Below, one piece after another: positions 1 through 12,486 of a stretch of 64,000 nt of DNA; the first letter of the stretch is position 1; every line of letters begins with the position of its first letter. Source of the stretch: Dendrocalamus latiflorus. Taxonomy: Eukaryota; Streptophyta; Magnoliopsida; Poales; Poaceae. A program made the translations under genes and the position numbers. Where the stretch lies: positions 31,443,410 through 31,507,409 of the forward strand of contig CM029660.1 in the NCBI GenBank assembly GCA_017311315.1. Direction: 5' to 3'. The notes under the pieces were generated by a model. It ran no database searches. It worked only from the letters and a program-made list of their open reading frames with translations, and was not told the DNA's origin.

Positions 1-573
1 GACAGGCAAAAGAGCTACAAATGGGACTGACTTGGGCACTTCGGCAGGACCAGGAATAAGAGTTAGGAGGTAGTATAAAGCAATAGCAGGACTAAACAGG
101 GCAACCGCTGGGATTGGGTATTTGGGCGATCAGCGCCTGGAACAGCAAATTAGATATCCAAATGAAAAACAATGCTTCCCTAAAAAAAAATAATGCCATG
201 TTCTCGAAAAGAAAATAAACCCTGGTTGGGATTGCGAGGTAGAATTCTAGAGGGAGTGTTGTTTTTGCATCTGTACTGGTCAAAGTTAAAGTCAAACTTT
301 TTTAAAAAACTTCGTTCATTGATGTTTCTATAATCTCCAAGATAGACCAAAAGAGAATGCAATGGGCATGGTGGAAAAAGTGTATATGTAAAGTGCATAA
401 ATTATATACGTATGTACCATGTTCACTCTATCATTATTATAATACTATTTCTGTTCTTTTACTTGTTGTTTTCACGGTCTCCAAAATATGATTTTAACGG
501 TAGTTTTATAATATACAATTATATACGCATGTACCACAGCCACTCTATCATTATTATGCAAGTACTAGTGTAC
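1..573. other. Gene-free AT-rich intergenic sequence
   Basis: No supported gene. The only structure I see is a direct repeat of about 37 bp (404-440 and 521-557), beginning with an ATATACG core and ending in a CTCTATCATTATTAT core. It looks like a local duplication. Confidence 0.6.
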
Positions 574-575
574 TA

Positions 576-839
576 CTTCCTCCAGTTTACAATATAAGTC
601 TTCATTCTTTGAAAGTGTTGTTCTATAATATAAGTTCATAGCGAAAATCAAAAGTGTAGTTATTGTAATATTTTTACCATATACCCCTCATTTAATGCTG
701 AAAAAGTGGATACATTGTTATAATATACCATTTAATAGGGGCATATATGGTTCAATAACATTAATCTTTTTTTAGATTTAGTATTTACTTAATGTATGTG
801 TATGATGGATTATAGACTTATGTTGTGGGATGGAGGGAG
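576..839. mobile_element. Stowaway-type MITE (Tc1/mariner-derived)
   Basis: This 264-bp non-coding element begins CTTCCTCCAGTTTAC and ends, as the inverted complement, CTCCCTCCATCC. It is flanked by TA dinucleotides at 574-575 and 840-841. The CTCCCTCC terminus and TA target duplication are the Stowaway signature in grasses. It has no coding capacity, and the two arms have diverged, so it is not a recent insertion. Confidence 0.85.
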
Positions 840-841
840 TA

Positions 842-1599
842 CGACGCATGTCTTCTACCGGCTGTCTTGTTGCATTACAACAAATGATCATTCCTGTGAA
901 CAGTGATGCATGCACCTTTTTTTTTACTGTGCTTTTAATTTAAGTGTTGAATAGTTGTTTTAGGCTTCTAATTTGTCAACACATTGTAAATGTGCTATTG
1001 AATTCAAAACTTTTTTTCGACTTCATATTATAGTTCACATAATTCTAGCGAAGGCTACAATTGTACAGGCTGTTGTTTTATTTTAGCTAATAGTCTGGTA
1101 ACTTCGAATATTGCAGTCTCTTGTAGTAATAACTAGTACTCTTAAACTTTCGGACATATAAACCTTAGTTTTTTAGATTTTAGACTAGCAATCACATGAC
1201 AAAAAAAGACCATGCATTGCATTAGCTGAGTCAAACGGCCAGAACGGAGAGAATCAGAAACATTTGAAGATCAATCAGATCATCCGAAGTATTTAGGTTT
1301 TGTTTTTCACACAATTATATGGAGGACGAGAATACTTCGAACATACACATCACGTGTGAACTTAATTGTATTTCTTAATTAATATGATTGCTTTATATAT
1401 TACGAACACAACCTTCACTAAACTTGGCCGCGCAATTGCGTGGACAAATCGGGTAGCTAGTTATCAAGACTGGCATGTGACCTATTGCCAATATTTTGTT
1501 CATATATATTGGTCTCCACTTTAATGCCAATTCTTAGCAAAATCTAGGATATATCTAGGATTTGTTGACAAAATTTAATTTGATCATGACAACATTTGG
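842..1599. other. Gene-free AT-rich sequence
   Basis: No open frame of useful length, no recognisable element end and no RNA gene is visible here. Confidence 0.55.
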
Positions 1600-3520
1600 C
1601 ACAAATTGTAAGATCGAATACCGCAATCAGGGTGGAGTGAATGATTGCCTCCGCTTTTTGAAATCTTCAAGTAGTCGATGAAGGTTTCGACAACTCGATG
1701 CTCAGCTGCTCGCCAGATCGCTCAGCTTCAATCTTCGACCAGATTAAACGTACTCGAAAATATCAATCTAGAAGCAGAATCTCTCATTCACCTTTGCACG
1801 TAATCGTACGCTTTGCTCTAACAGCAATTACCAGAAATCTTCAACAAATCTCATACCAGATTGATTTAAGATGTTCTTTATTACTAAATCTCCGTGGATT
1901 TACAAAGCGCTCTCACAAACACCCCTAAAAGCCTTCCCAACAAAAGCCCTAAAACAAGTCTATCTCAAAACCTGCATAAAACTCTCTAAAACCACACGTT
2001 AACCGATAGCTTCTTCTTGCTTTTATAGGTTAACGTTACACACCGTGTCTACCTCAAATACGGACTCAAACCCTCATCTCTTCTGAAACCAAGGGACCCG
2101 AAACCCTTTTGAACACAGGTTTTAATCAATTTCTTAATCTTCTCAGTTGTGAACTCCATGCATAACACCTAACTCAACACGCGACAAAGGCTCTAGGATC
2201 ACACCTCCCGTAGCTTCATCTCACATCATCCATCTCATGTGTTGAAGCTTTTGGACCGCATTGTCTATAGCTTCTTCACGAATCACCACCTTTGATCTCT
2301 ACATACTCCAGCGTTAGCTCGATCACCTCGTGTGACATCCTCAACCGTCTGGACCTCGGATCTCTCCATCCTAGTCCTAGTCATCCTCGTCACCAATAAT
2401 GATTGTCTCTGTACCCACCTGCACATGCAAAGACCAAAGAAATATTTTTCTAGCATAAGTTTTTTCCAACTTAACCGTCATCAGCACACATACGTATAAC
2501 CATAACTTTAACCAATCATCAACACCAACTAGGTCATCCACGACCACAAATCTCATCGCTATCCAAAAATCAGTCTTAGATCACTCAATATGACCGCTAG
2601 TTCAACAAGTACTCGAAAACAACAAGTACTCGAGAATTACTATCGCTCCGCTAAAAACACTCAGGAATAACAAGTATCACTACCGACCACAGAACCATCG
2701 AGTACCAACTCTATACTGTATCTACAACCACCGACCATCATGCACAAGCCAGTCATACCGCTGGCCTAACACGAATACTCGAAGATAGCAACAATTGAAG
2801 TACTCGTACCGACCGTGAAGTCTACGTCAACCGATTGCAAAACCCTTTGACTACCGATCGTGAGGTCTACGATAACCGATTGAAAAGTCTAAGACAATGA
2901 CAGCAGGCCATAAAGTCTATGAGTATCGACTAGTAAAGTCTACGACTATCAAGTATCGACCAGTAAAGTCTTTGACTATCGAGTATCGACCAGTAAAATC
3001 TACGACTATCGAGTATTGACCAGGTACTGTAGCTATGACCGTAAAAAGTACTGTAACTATGACCATCGACCAATTATTGAAGCATGATGACCTTATGACC
3101 TCCAACCAATTTACTGTAGCTAAGATTGGTTCACTATCGCTTACGACTGGTTCACTGTTCGAGGTCGAAATCTACGATTACTTGTCGTGGTCGTTCTGCC
3201 GTGATCGAAATCTACCGTTGTCAAAGGTTGACGTGGTCGAAACTTATAGTGGTCGAAGGTTGCCGTAGTCGAAGTCTGCCGTGGTTGAAATCTGCCGTTC
3301 GAACCTGCCGATCGGACCATCCATCAAAAGGCCGATCGAATCAGCCATCACAAAGCTGACTATCGTCCATGGTTGAAGCCAGCCTGGTCATTTTACCATC
3401 CTGAAAACTCAAGCACAGAAGTGCATCGATCAGAACTTTCACGAATACAAATTCCAATAAAACTAAGTATCAATTATCATCATCAACAAAATATCATGGT
3501 TTAACACAAATTAACCATTG
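1600..3520. mobile_element. Probable old LTR-retroelement non-coding remnant
   Basis: Base composition changes to C-rich, low-complexity sequence without sustained reading frames. Short phrases such as CAGTCATACCGCTGGCC near 2751 resemble the CGGTCATACCG phrases at 40680-40700, which suggests one dispersed repeat family. A minisatellite lies inside. No LTR pair, primer site or coding domain could be found, so this is a tentative repeat assignment from texture and shared phrases. Confidence 0.3.
2885..3025. repeat. Minisatellite, ~30-bp unit
   Basis: About four imperfect tandem units with cores AGTCTACGACTATC and GAGTATCGACCAGTAAA run from about 2885 to 3025. Related degenerate phrases (GGTCGAAATCT-like) continue to about 3310. 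Confidence 0.7.
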
Positions 3521-5739
3521 TACGTGGACATAACTTGATTGGAGCAACGTTGTGCTGTACGATGCTGCTTGCACATGGATTAAACTGCAGCGCTTTCGGC
3601 AGCATTTCGGTTGAAACAGACGAAAGCAAGGTGCAGTTATCTCGATCGCGGAGTGTTAATTTGCAGGAAAACTGTGTCTTCAAGTTTTAGTACAAAGCAA
3701 TCAATCGGACCTAGAAACACAATCATATGCAACAGTCTCCTTCGGTGATGATCTGTAAACCGATGGCGACGGCTGTTGTTCCGGCCTTCCGTGTGGAGCC
3801 ATGTCTTATTCTGAACTGCCATCCAAGAGGCCCCATGCAGGCTGCTAGCTGCATTGATCACATGCAGATTTGGCATGTCATGTGTTAGGTTTCCTTTGAA
3901 ATTTCTTCTTTTGTTGACCCTAGATATGGTCCATGTATGCAGCATATACACGAGCTCGAGCGTGCTTCAGTTTCTCATTATCATTGAAGTAGACAGAGAG
4001 GGATACGTTGGTCCATTTGTACAAGTCCTTTTCATTGCTTTTTTATACAAATTGGACGTCAGATTGATTGAGGGGTTCACGGTGTGCGATCTGATTGGTG
4101 ATACCGTGCGATGAGGGTTTTTTTTTAAAGTTACAAATAAAAAGGAAGTGATATAAAATGGATCCTTTGATTTTCCTTTTTAAAAATTCAGGCACTTGTA
4201 ATAGCTCTGACTTGTAATTAATGTTGCTGAAATTATTAAAACCTCTCATTATGAAGTAGATTTTTCTAATACTGTTGCAGCATTCAATTTTGTTTCTATT
4301 GCAAATATCACATGTTCTAGTTAAAAAATGTTGTAAAAAAGTCCACAAAAGTTTTTGCTCTTAAATACTTACTTCACACCTCTAAAAATCTGCAGCATTA
4401 AGATATATATGATTTTTCAAAAAGTATTGCAAGAAATTGATATAAGAAAAATAACATCCGATCCATATGAAGTAGGACACCAATTAATGTTTCATTGTAC
4501 AAAGGAAATCACATGTGTCCAAGTATCTACATTGAAAAAACGTCCAATATTTCGAGTGCATTTGCAAGGATATAGCTATATGCAAGCAGCTAGAAGTACT
4601 GATTTTGACAGGTTACAAGCAGTTACTATAGTCTATAGAACAGATAATTAAGTCTGACTGAAAAGTTTTTCTTAGTAGAAGTCTAATTACATGAAAGTTG
4701 AAACTTATCAAAGACGAGCATTGACAAGGCTGGTTAATTTAAGTTCCTCAATGAATCGAAGGTCTCGCTCGATCGATCACAGTGAGTTGTAGTGATCTAG
4801 CCAGAACCTGTATGATGCATGGAGTTATTAGCGAAGGTAAATCTAGCTAGCTAGGAGCTTGATCTCAACCTTGCTTGTTATATGGGCTGGTGCGAGGTTA
4901 TTGTTTAGCCTGTCCGAGATCGATCTCCTGGGATCGCACTTAGCACTGTCTTGTTATATGGGCTGATACTTTGATAGCAAGATTCATAAGAAAATTCGGT
5001 ATTACTTGATTTGGTCTCAAGGTGTGATTTCTTGATCTAAGAGTTTTGATATGATTTTTTTTGTGTTCTTACTTGCTGAGACATGTGAAAATATATCTCA
5101 AGCCATCTTAGCCATCATCTATCCACGAGCAAGTTGTATTCACCGTTTGGGATTTTGACTCGGTTTTAATGCACCTTTCCAACAAACTGAAAATATCACG
5201 ATTACTGTAGTAAACGGTAATATTGCAATTTCAATGGCGGTAGTTCTGTTTTTGCTGATTTTTCATGGGTTTTTAGTGTCTCGATTTGCTAGTTTTTGTG
5301 GTAGCTTTCTATTCTTATCTTCATAGCTCTGTAACTACTGAGGTGATGGTTTAGTGAATATTTGAGAAAAATTTTGAAACACCATCCACCTCCACTTTAT
5401 TGCCATGTTCGATCTTTCAACCTTGTAGGGTTGTACTTCTAAAAAAGTGCTCTAACCTGTAAATTAAACTTATCCGTGCACTTTAGAATTGTTTTTTTTT
5501 TGCGATGCACATTAGATTCGATACTCAGGATCCAATTTTACCTTTGCTATGTATGCACCTTGTCGCGTTAGAACAAGGACAAGAGGTAACCAACCAATAT
5601 CCCTACTCACTACACTACATTTTTGCGAGCTAGTGATCAGAGAGGAGGAAGAGAGCGAGTTGCAGACTTATTTTCACAGGCACTGCGCACGAAATTTCGC
5701 CTGTCGTAAGCAAGAGATCAGTCTATCCAACTCATATTC
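3521..5739. other. Gene-free sequence with small duplications
   Basis: Reading frames of up to about 100 codons occur but show no recognisable domain or gene-like context. A 17-bp phrase, CTTGTTATATGGGCTGR, is repeated near 4872 and 4951. Nothing else can be supported. Confidence 0.5.
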
Positions 5740-6084
5740 AGAAGTCCCTAGAACCACATATTCAGAAAAGATATTAGGTCTGTTCTTTTCAGCTTTTAAA
5801 AGCTACTTTTTGACTTTTCTACAGTAATTAGCTTTTAAATAAAGTATTTTTTTTCAAGATAAGGTCTACTAGTTAATTATAGTACATACTTTACTGACTT
5901 CATTTATATCAGCAAAAATTGCACGTGCGTTTCTGTTACTCTGTAATCTCTCATACAAACAGTTCAAAAATCACAAGCCATAGTCAAAAGCCACAAGCCG
6001 TAACAAAAAAGAATAGGCCCATTGAAAGTCTAGTCTGATGACTGGACTAGCTAGAAGTCCCTAGAACCACATATTCAGAAAGAT
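5740..6084. mobile_element. MITE remnant between 32-bp direct repeats
   Basis: The element runs from about 5777 to 6020. It starts GGTCTGTTCTTTTCAG and ends, as the inverted complement, GGCCTATTCTTTTTTG, resembling terminal repeats of Tourist or hAT-derived MITEs. Just outside it, the phrase starting AGAAGTCCCTAGAACC occurs at 5740-5772 and again at 6053-6084, with a single A difference in length. The flanking repeat is far longer than a normal target duplication. Confidence 0.6.
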
Positions 6085-6087
6085 GGG

Positions 6088-6404
6088 CCTGTCGATCGAT
6101 CTCCCCTAGCTACACGTACCTGACAGTATAGCGACATGTGCAGCTTAATTTACATGCACTTGCATGTACTGATGTGCATTAACAAACTGGTAATTAATCC
6201 ATCAGCAGATTGCTATTCATGATAGATAACTATATATGATCATTTCGACAGTTACAGAAGTTAGTATTAGCCATTCCTGGGCTGGAAGCGGGGTCCTTAG
6301 GTAAAACCAAAGGAGTTGTAGACATATCTAAGTGGACATGAAGTCAAAGAGCCAAATTTTCAGAGAGTAATTAAACCCGACAGTGGTGGTCACGTCTGAG
6401 CTTA
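6088..6404. other. Gene-free sequence
   Basis: No gene or element end could be recognised between the MITE and the long inverted-repeat element. Confidence 0.5.
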
Positions 6405-6507
6405 GCGACGGTATTTACAAAAGTAACAGTACGTGTATTATATTTACAGAAATATTATTTTTGTCGTCCGATAGACAGGTAGCAGCGTCGGCGAGGTGAC
6501 GCGTGCC

Positions 6508-6523
6508 GGGGGGGGGGGGGGGG
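6508..6523 (+). repeat. Homopolymer run of 16 G
   Basis: Sixteen consecutive G residues followed by A and GGGG lie in the GC-rich part of the left inverted arm. The matching position in the right arm has only a short C run, so the tract expanded in one arm. Confidence 0.9.
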
Positions 6524-6886
6524 AGGGGCGTCGGCGGCAGGCGCCTGCCGCCCCACCAGCAGAAGGCAGACAGCCGGTCGCCCAGTGAGGAAACAGTAGG
6601 TGATTAGTCGGCTTAATTACTTGCCCTAATTTTTCATTTAGTGATTATTGTACAGCCTCCTGACACAACGTACTTAATAGTGTAATTTTTGGATAATTTT
6701 ATCCATTGTGAATATTGCTCAAAAATTCATACAATTTTGATATTTGTATGAGTTTTTGTATATAGCAAATGAGCTCTAAAAATTACGAAATTTTATGTGA
6801 AACCTAACATAGTTATAGTTATTGTGTAATTTTTTGAAAAATTTATTGGATCCAAAATTTTCACATTTATTCGGGTTAGTTTAATC

Positions 6887-7120
6887 ATGTCTCAGCTGGA
6901 GGACATCGACCCTTACTGGACCCAGCCTACTGTACCTGAGCCTACTGGTTCACCACCGACCACTGAGCAAATAGAACGGTCTTCATACCTCCTCAGATCT
7001 GAGACGCAACCTCCGGACCGACTGACGTACCACATAGGACATGCTCGTCCTCAACGGAAGACAAGGCCATGTACAGGGAGGCAAACGCGGCGAGGAGGTA
7101 ACAGTGGCTCAGATGGGTGA
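6887..7120 (+). other. Open frame in the unpaired core of the inverted-repeat element
   Basis: A 77-codon frame starts at an ATG just inside the left arm and covers the unpaired core. The product is rich in Pro, Thr and Arg and ends GGNSGSDG. One phrase, PPDRLTYH, loosely resembles linker sequence of copia polyproteins. It may be a captured fragment or simply non-coding; I do not recognise a family. Confidence 0.2.
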
Positions 7121-7716
7121 GCCATATCACATATAGTGTGATATATTTTTTACTACTACATTTACTTTTACTTGTACAAGTATTCCTAATGTATAAAATT
7201 GTAAAAAAAATCATAAAATATCTGTAAATTCATAATTAAATTAACCCAAATAAACATGGTAAATTTTGACATATAAAATTCCAAAAATATTACATAATAA
7301 CTATGACTATGTTAAGAGGTTTCACATAAAATTTCATAATTTTTGGAGCTCATTTGCTATATGTAAACATTAATACAAATATCAAAATTGTATGAATTTT
7401 TAAGCAACATTCACAATGGCTAAAACAAACAAACACTAAGCAAAAAAATTAGGGTAGGTAATTGAGTTGGCTAATCAGTCGGCTTAATCACTTGCCGTCT
7501 CCTCACCGGTCGATAGGCTGCCTGTTGTCTACTGGTGGGGTGGCATGCACCTACCGCCGGCGGCCCCCCACGCGTTGCCTCACTGGCGCTGCCGCCCACC
7601 CATCGGACGGTAAAAGTGACATTTCTGCAAATACGATGCGCATACTGCTAGTTTTGTAAATACCGTTACTAACAGTGCCAAATCTGGTAAAAAGTCAAGC
7701 TTAGCTGAGGGTATTC

Positions 7717-9581
<1,865 letters not shown>

Positions 9582-10995
9582 TGTTGGTGATATGCCCTAG
9601 AGGCAACATGGAGATGTTGAATATATCACATACTATGTTTATGATACATTGCTTTGTTCCTTGAAATAGACATTATCATTATTGATCAATGAGTATGTGA
9701 CTTATTCATGAGACTCTTAATGCCAAAATGTTGCTATTTCTAAATGATCCCTGATCATATATCATATGAGGAACATATATGATTCAAAGATCAGCATATG
9801 TATTGATTGATGATCATGTCTCATGGATCATGGTATGGAGATACCAAATCAATAATATGGACATGTGTTAGTGAACATATGTTGGATAGACCCGCCATGA
9901 GACACTGCAGAGATTCCATGTGTCATTAGTTGGTCTCAAGTAGTGTTTATGTAGAATCGTTAGACTTGAGATCATCATGGTTCCCAACATGCGTAGTAGC
10001 CTATTTTGGGACTACTAACCACTACTCCGTAACTGGGTAGTCATAAAAGTAGTCTTCGGGTTTGCTATGAAACATGTAGTGGGATGTGAATGATCAAGAT
10101 AGAATTTGCCCCTCCTTGTGGGAGAGATATCTCTGGGCCCCTCGATGTAATGGATTATGAAAGTGCATGGCCATGCCAATGTGATTGAGGAGTCAATCAC
10201 AAGTTTATAATCCATCACGGAATCGAGAGAGTGATTGAGCTATTAAGAGGATGACACAGGTCTCGCCTTGAGCTTAATCTATATCGTGAGGCAAAAGGAT
10301 TCGTACATGAGAACATTACAGGTTCAGCCGATATGATCTTTACGTATACTTTGGGGTTAATATGTCTTGCTAGAGGCCGCTATTAACAGGGTGACCGGAA
10401 AGGTGTTTCCGGGTCGCGACCAAGTATACGTGAACCTACAGGGTCGCACACTTAACGGGTTGGAACACTAATTCGAATGTGATTCGGATGTGGGCTCAAT
10501 TCGGATAGAGATCCGGATAGACTCCTATTGGGCCTCGGTCCACGAGGCCCAAGTGAGGAGGTCTATATATTTGGAGGCGGGGGGGGCTGAGGGATGCACG
10601 CATATGTTCCTCCCGAGCAAAACCCTAGCCGCCACCTCCCGAGCCAAACCCTAGCCGCTCGCGAGTGCTGGTACACTCGCGATCGGCGTTCCAGCCCCGG
10701 ACGTGTGGATACCGGTGGAGGCGCTGCTCGTTGCGGCGTTGATCGGCATCAACAAACTACAGATTGGATCTACTCGTGGTGTGTTTGATCGCGTGGAGGA
10801 GACGATCTGTTCGGGACGATCGGCTACTTCCACTACTACCTCGACGCGCGTGGTTGGATCGGCTTCTCCAACTCTTCTTCCGCTGCGCTGCGCGTCTAGT
10901 GGTAACGATCTATGATCCCTTCTTAGCATGATGTCCTGGTGTGCGCGGTAGAAATTTTTTATTTTCTGCTATCGTAGCCTACGCGCGTTCCTTCA
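9582..10995 (+). repeat. 5' LTR of the copia element
   Basis: It starts TGTTGGTGATATGCC and ends GCGTTCCTTCA. A TATATAT motif at 10564-10570 is a plausible TATA box for the element transcript, with the U3/R boundary downstream. Small open frames inside are repeated exactly in the other LTR and are not genes. Confidence 0.96.
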
Positions 10996-10996
10996 G

Positions 10997-11009
10997 TGGT
11001 ATCAGAGCC
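10997..11009 (+). promoter_or_regulatory. Copia primer-binding site
   Basis: TGGTATCAGAGCC lies one base after the LTR and is complementary to the 3' end of initiator methionine tRNA, the usual primer for plant copia elements. It starts minus-strand DNA synthesis. Confidence 0.95.
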
Positions 11010-11177
11010 ATCTTGCTTAGTTTGCGATCTGGATCAGCGCATATGATGATATGCGGTTGTAGTAGATTGGATCTATTACAGTCTAGATCAGTCGGTTCAT
11101 GTGATGAATCGATGGTAGCACGGGTTGATGAGATCAATCGGTGAATAGGGGTTGGATGAGGCGCAGATTGTATCACT

Positions 11178-11425
11178 ACTAGTGCCCTAGAGATTGTCTC
11201 GGATCGGCATAAGGTGGTTATGTCGAATACTAGTAGGATACGAATCTGATAGCCTCGGGCCAGTGGGAATACTAGTGCCCTAGAGATTGTCTCGGATCGG
11301 CATAAGGTGGTTATGCCGAATACTAGTAGGTTACGGATCTGATGGCCTCGGCCCAGTGGAAAAACTAGCATCCTAGAGAATGTCTCGGATCGGCATAAGG
11401 TGGTTGTGCCGAATAGTTTTTCCAT
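11178..11425 (+). repeat. 93-bp tandem repeats in the copia leader
   Basis: The phrase ACTAG(T/C)..CCTAGAG recurs at 11178, 11271 and 11364, a period of exactly 93 bp over about 2.7 copies. Each unit contains TCTCGGATCGGCATAAGG. The array sits in the long untranslated leader between primer site and gag-pol start. The leader from 11426 to 12486 has no other feature I can name. Confidence 0.9.
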
Positions 11426-12486
11426 TGCGATTTCATAGATTGGATCTGTAAATTTCGTAGGGTGTTCAGGGCGCTGCCCTGAAACCCGCGGGGGGCGGCC
11501 CCCCCCTCGACCCCCCGCCCGCTGACCGGCCAGCGGGACCGCCGTGCGTACCCGCCTTGTATAGCGTCTTGGGTTCACATCGTTAGGTAGAATACGATTC
11601 TACGTCTAACTTGTTTTTGCAGAGAATGACGTGAATAGTATGGCCCTATATCTTATTGGAATGTATGAGATGTATGTGATGCATGTAACATTCGTTCATG
11701 GCCTGCGTGTCATGATTATTTCAGCTATTGTTAGCTGTCTATATTGTATTTAACGACCTGCGTGTCGACCTTAATGCTTGAATCTATCTTTGTAATCTTC
11801 AATTTCTAGCTATTATAGGTAGTAGCCTAGTTTTGAGGTTACAAGCTTTCAAGCATGGTGGCCTAAAGGAGTGATGTGGAGGATGGAGATCGTCTACACC
11901 TACATGGAGATGGAGATCACCATTTGTTTGGGCCATACTACTTCACAGTTAAATGTGTTTATCTGTGATATTATCTATCTTATTCTTATGCAATGTTTTT
12001 GTCATATGTTGCTTTGGTAGGATAGAATCCCTCATAAAATTAGGTGTTCATGCCCTTCCATATGTTGCACCAAAAGATAATGATCACCGCATGGTAGGTC
12101 TACCAAAGTAGAGTGCCGTCGGTTATCATCATTATTTGGGGTAGATGTCGGACATCTACATGCGGAAGCATTTGGTTTACTTAACAAGGTTATCAAAACA
12201 GTTTTGGACCTTGGGGCATAGATTGGGGCCGGGGCATGTTGATATCACCCAACAAGCAAGAGTCACATAGGGATGTGATTAGCAAGGTGTTGCTTACCCA
12301 TGTCACTAGTTTTCTAGCCGTGATGCCAAAGCTCACTAGGAATTAGTGAAATGAGGTTCTTGACCCACTATGTAACTTAGAGGGAGTTTTGTTGCAAAAC
12401 ACATAGTGGGAGTCTTTTGTTAAATTGTTTAATAAAAGATGAACATAAACATAGTGCTAAACTTTGCATATTCTTTGTTGTAGATC

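Larger units (their letters stand above)
6405..7672. mobile_element. Element with ~450-bp terminal inverted repeats (foldback or Mutator-like)
   Basis: The left arm (about 6405-6880) begins GCGACGGTATTTAC. It reads collinearly with the reverse complement of the right arm (about 7200-7672), which begins GTAACGGTATTTAC. Shared landmarks in the same order include a GC-rich CCGCCCCACCAG block, TTAGTCGGCTTAATTACTTGCC, TTCATACAATTTTGATATTTGTA and AGCAAATGAGCTC. Only about 300 bp of unpaired centre is left. Long arms and a small core suit a Mutator-like or foldback element. I could not settle a target duplication, so the exact ends are uncertain. Confidence 0.7.

Noticed and set aside
10015..10929. 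Short ORFs repeated exactly at 16900-17814
   Set aside because: Both sets lie inside the two copies of the copia LTR and are not genes.
10997..11009. tRNA-like TGGTATCAGAGC motifs (also 30063-30076 and near 63515)
   Set aside because: They are primer-binding sites next to LTRs; no tRNA cloverleaf surrounds them.
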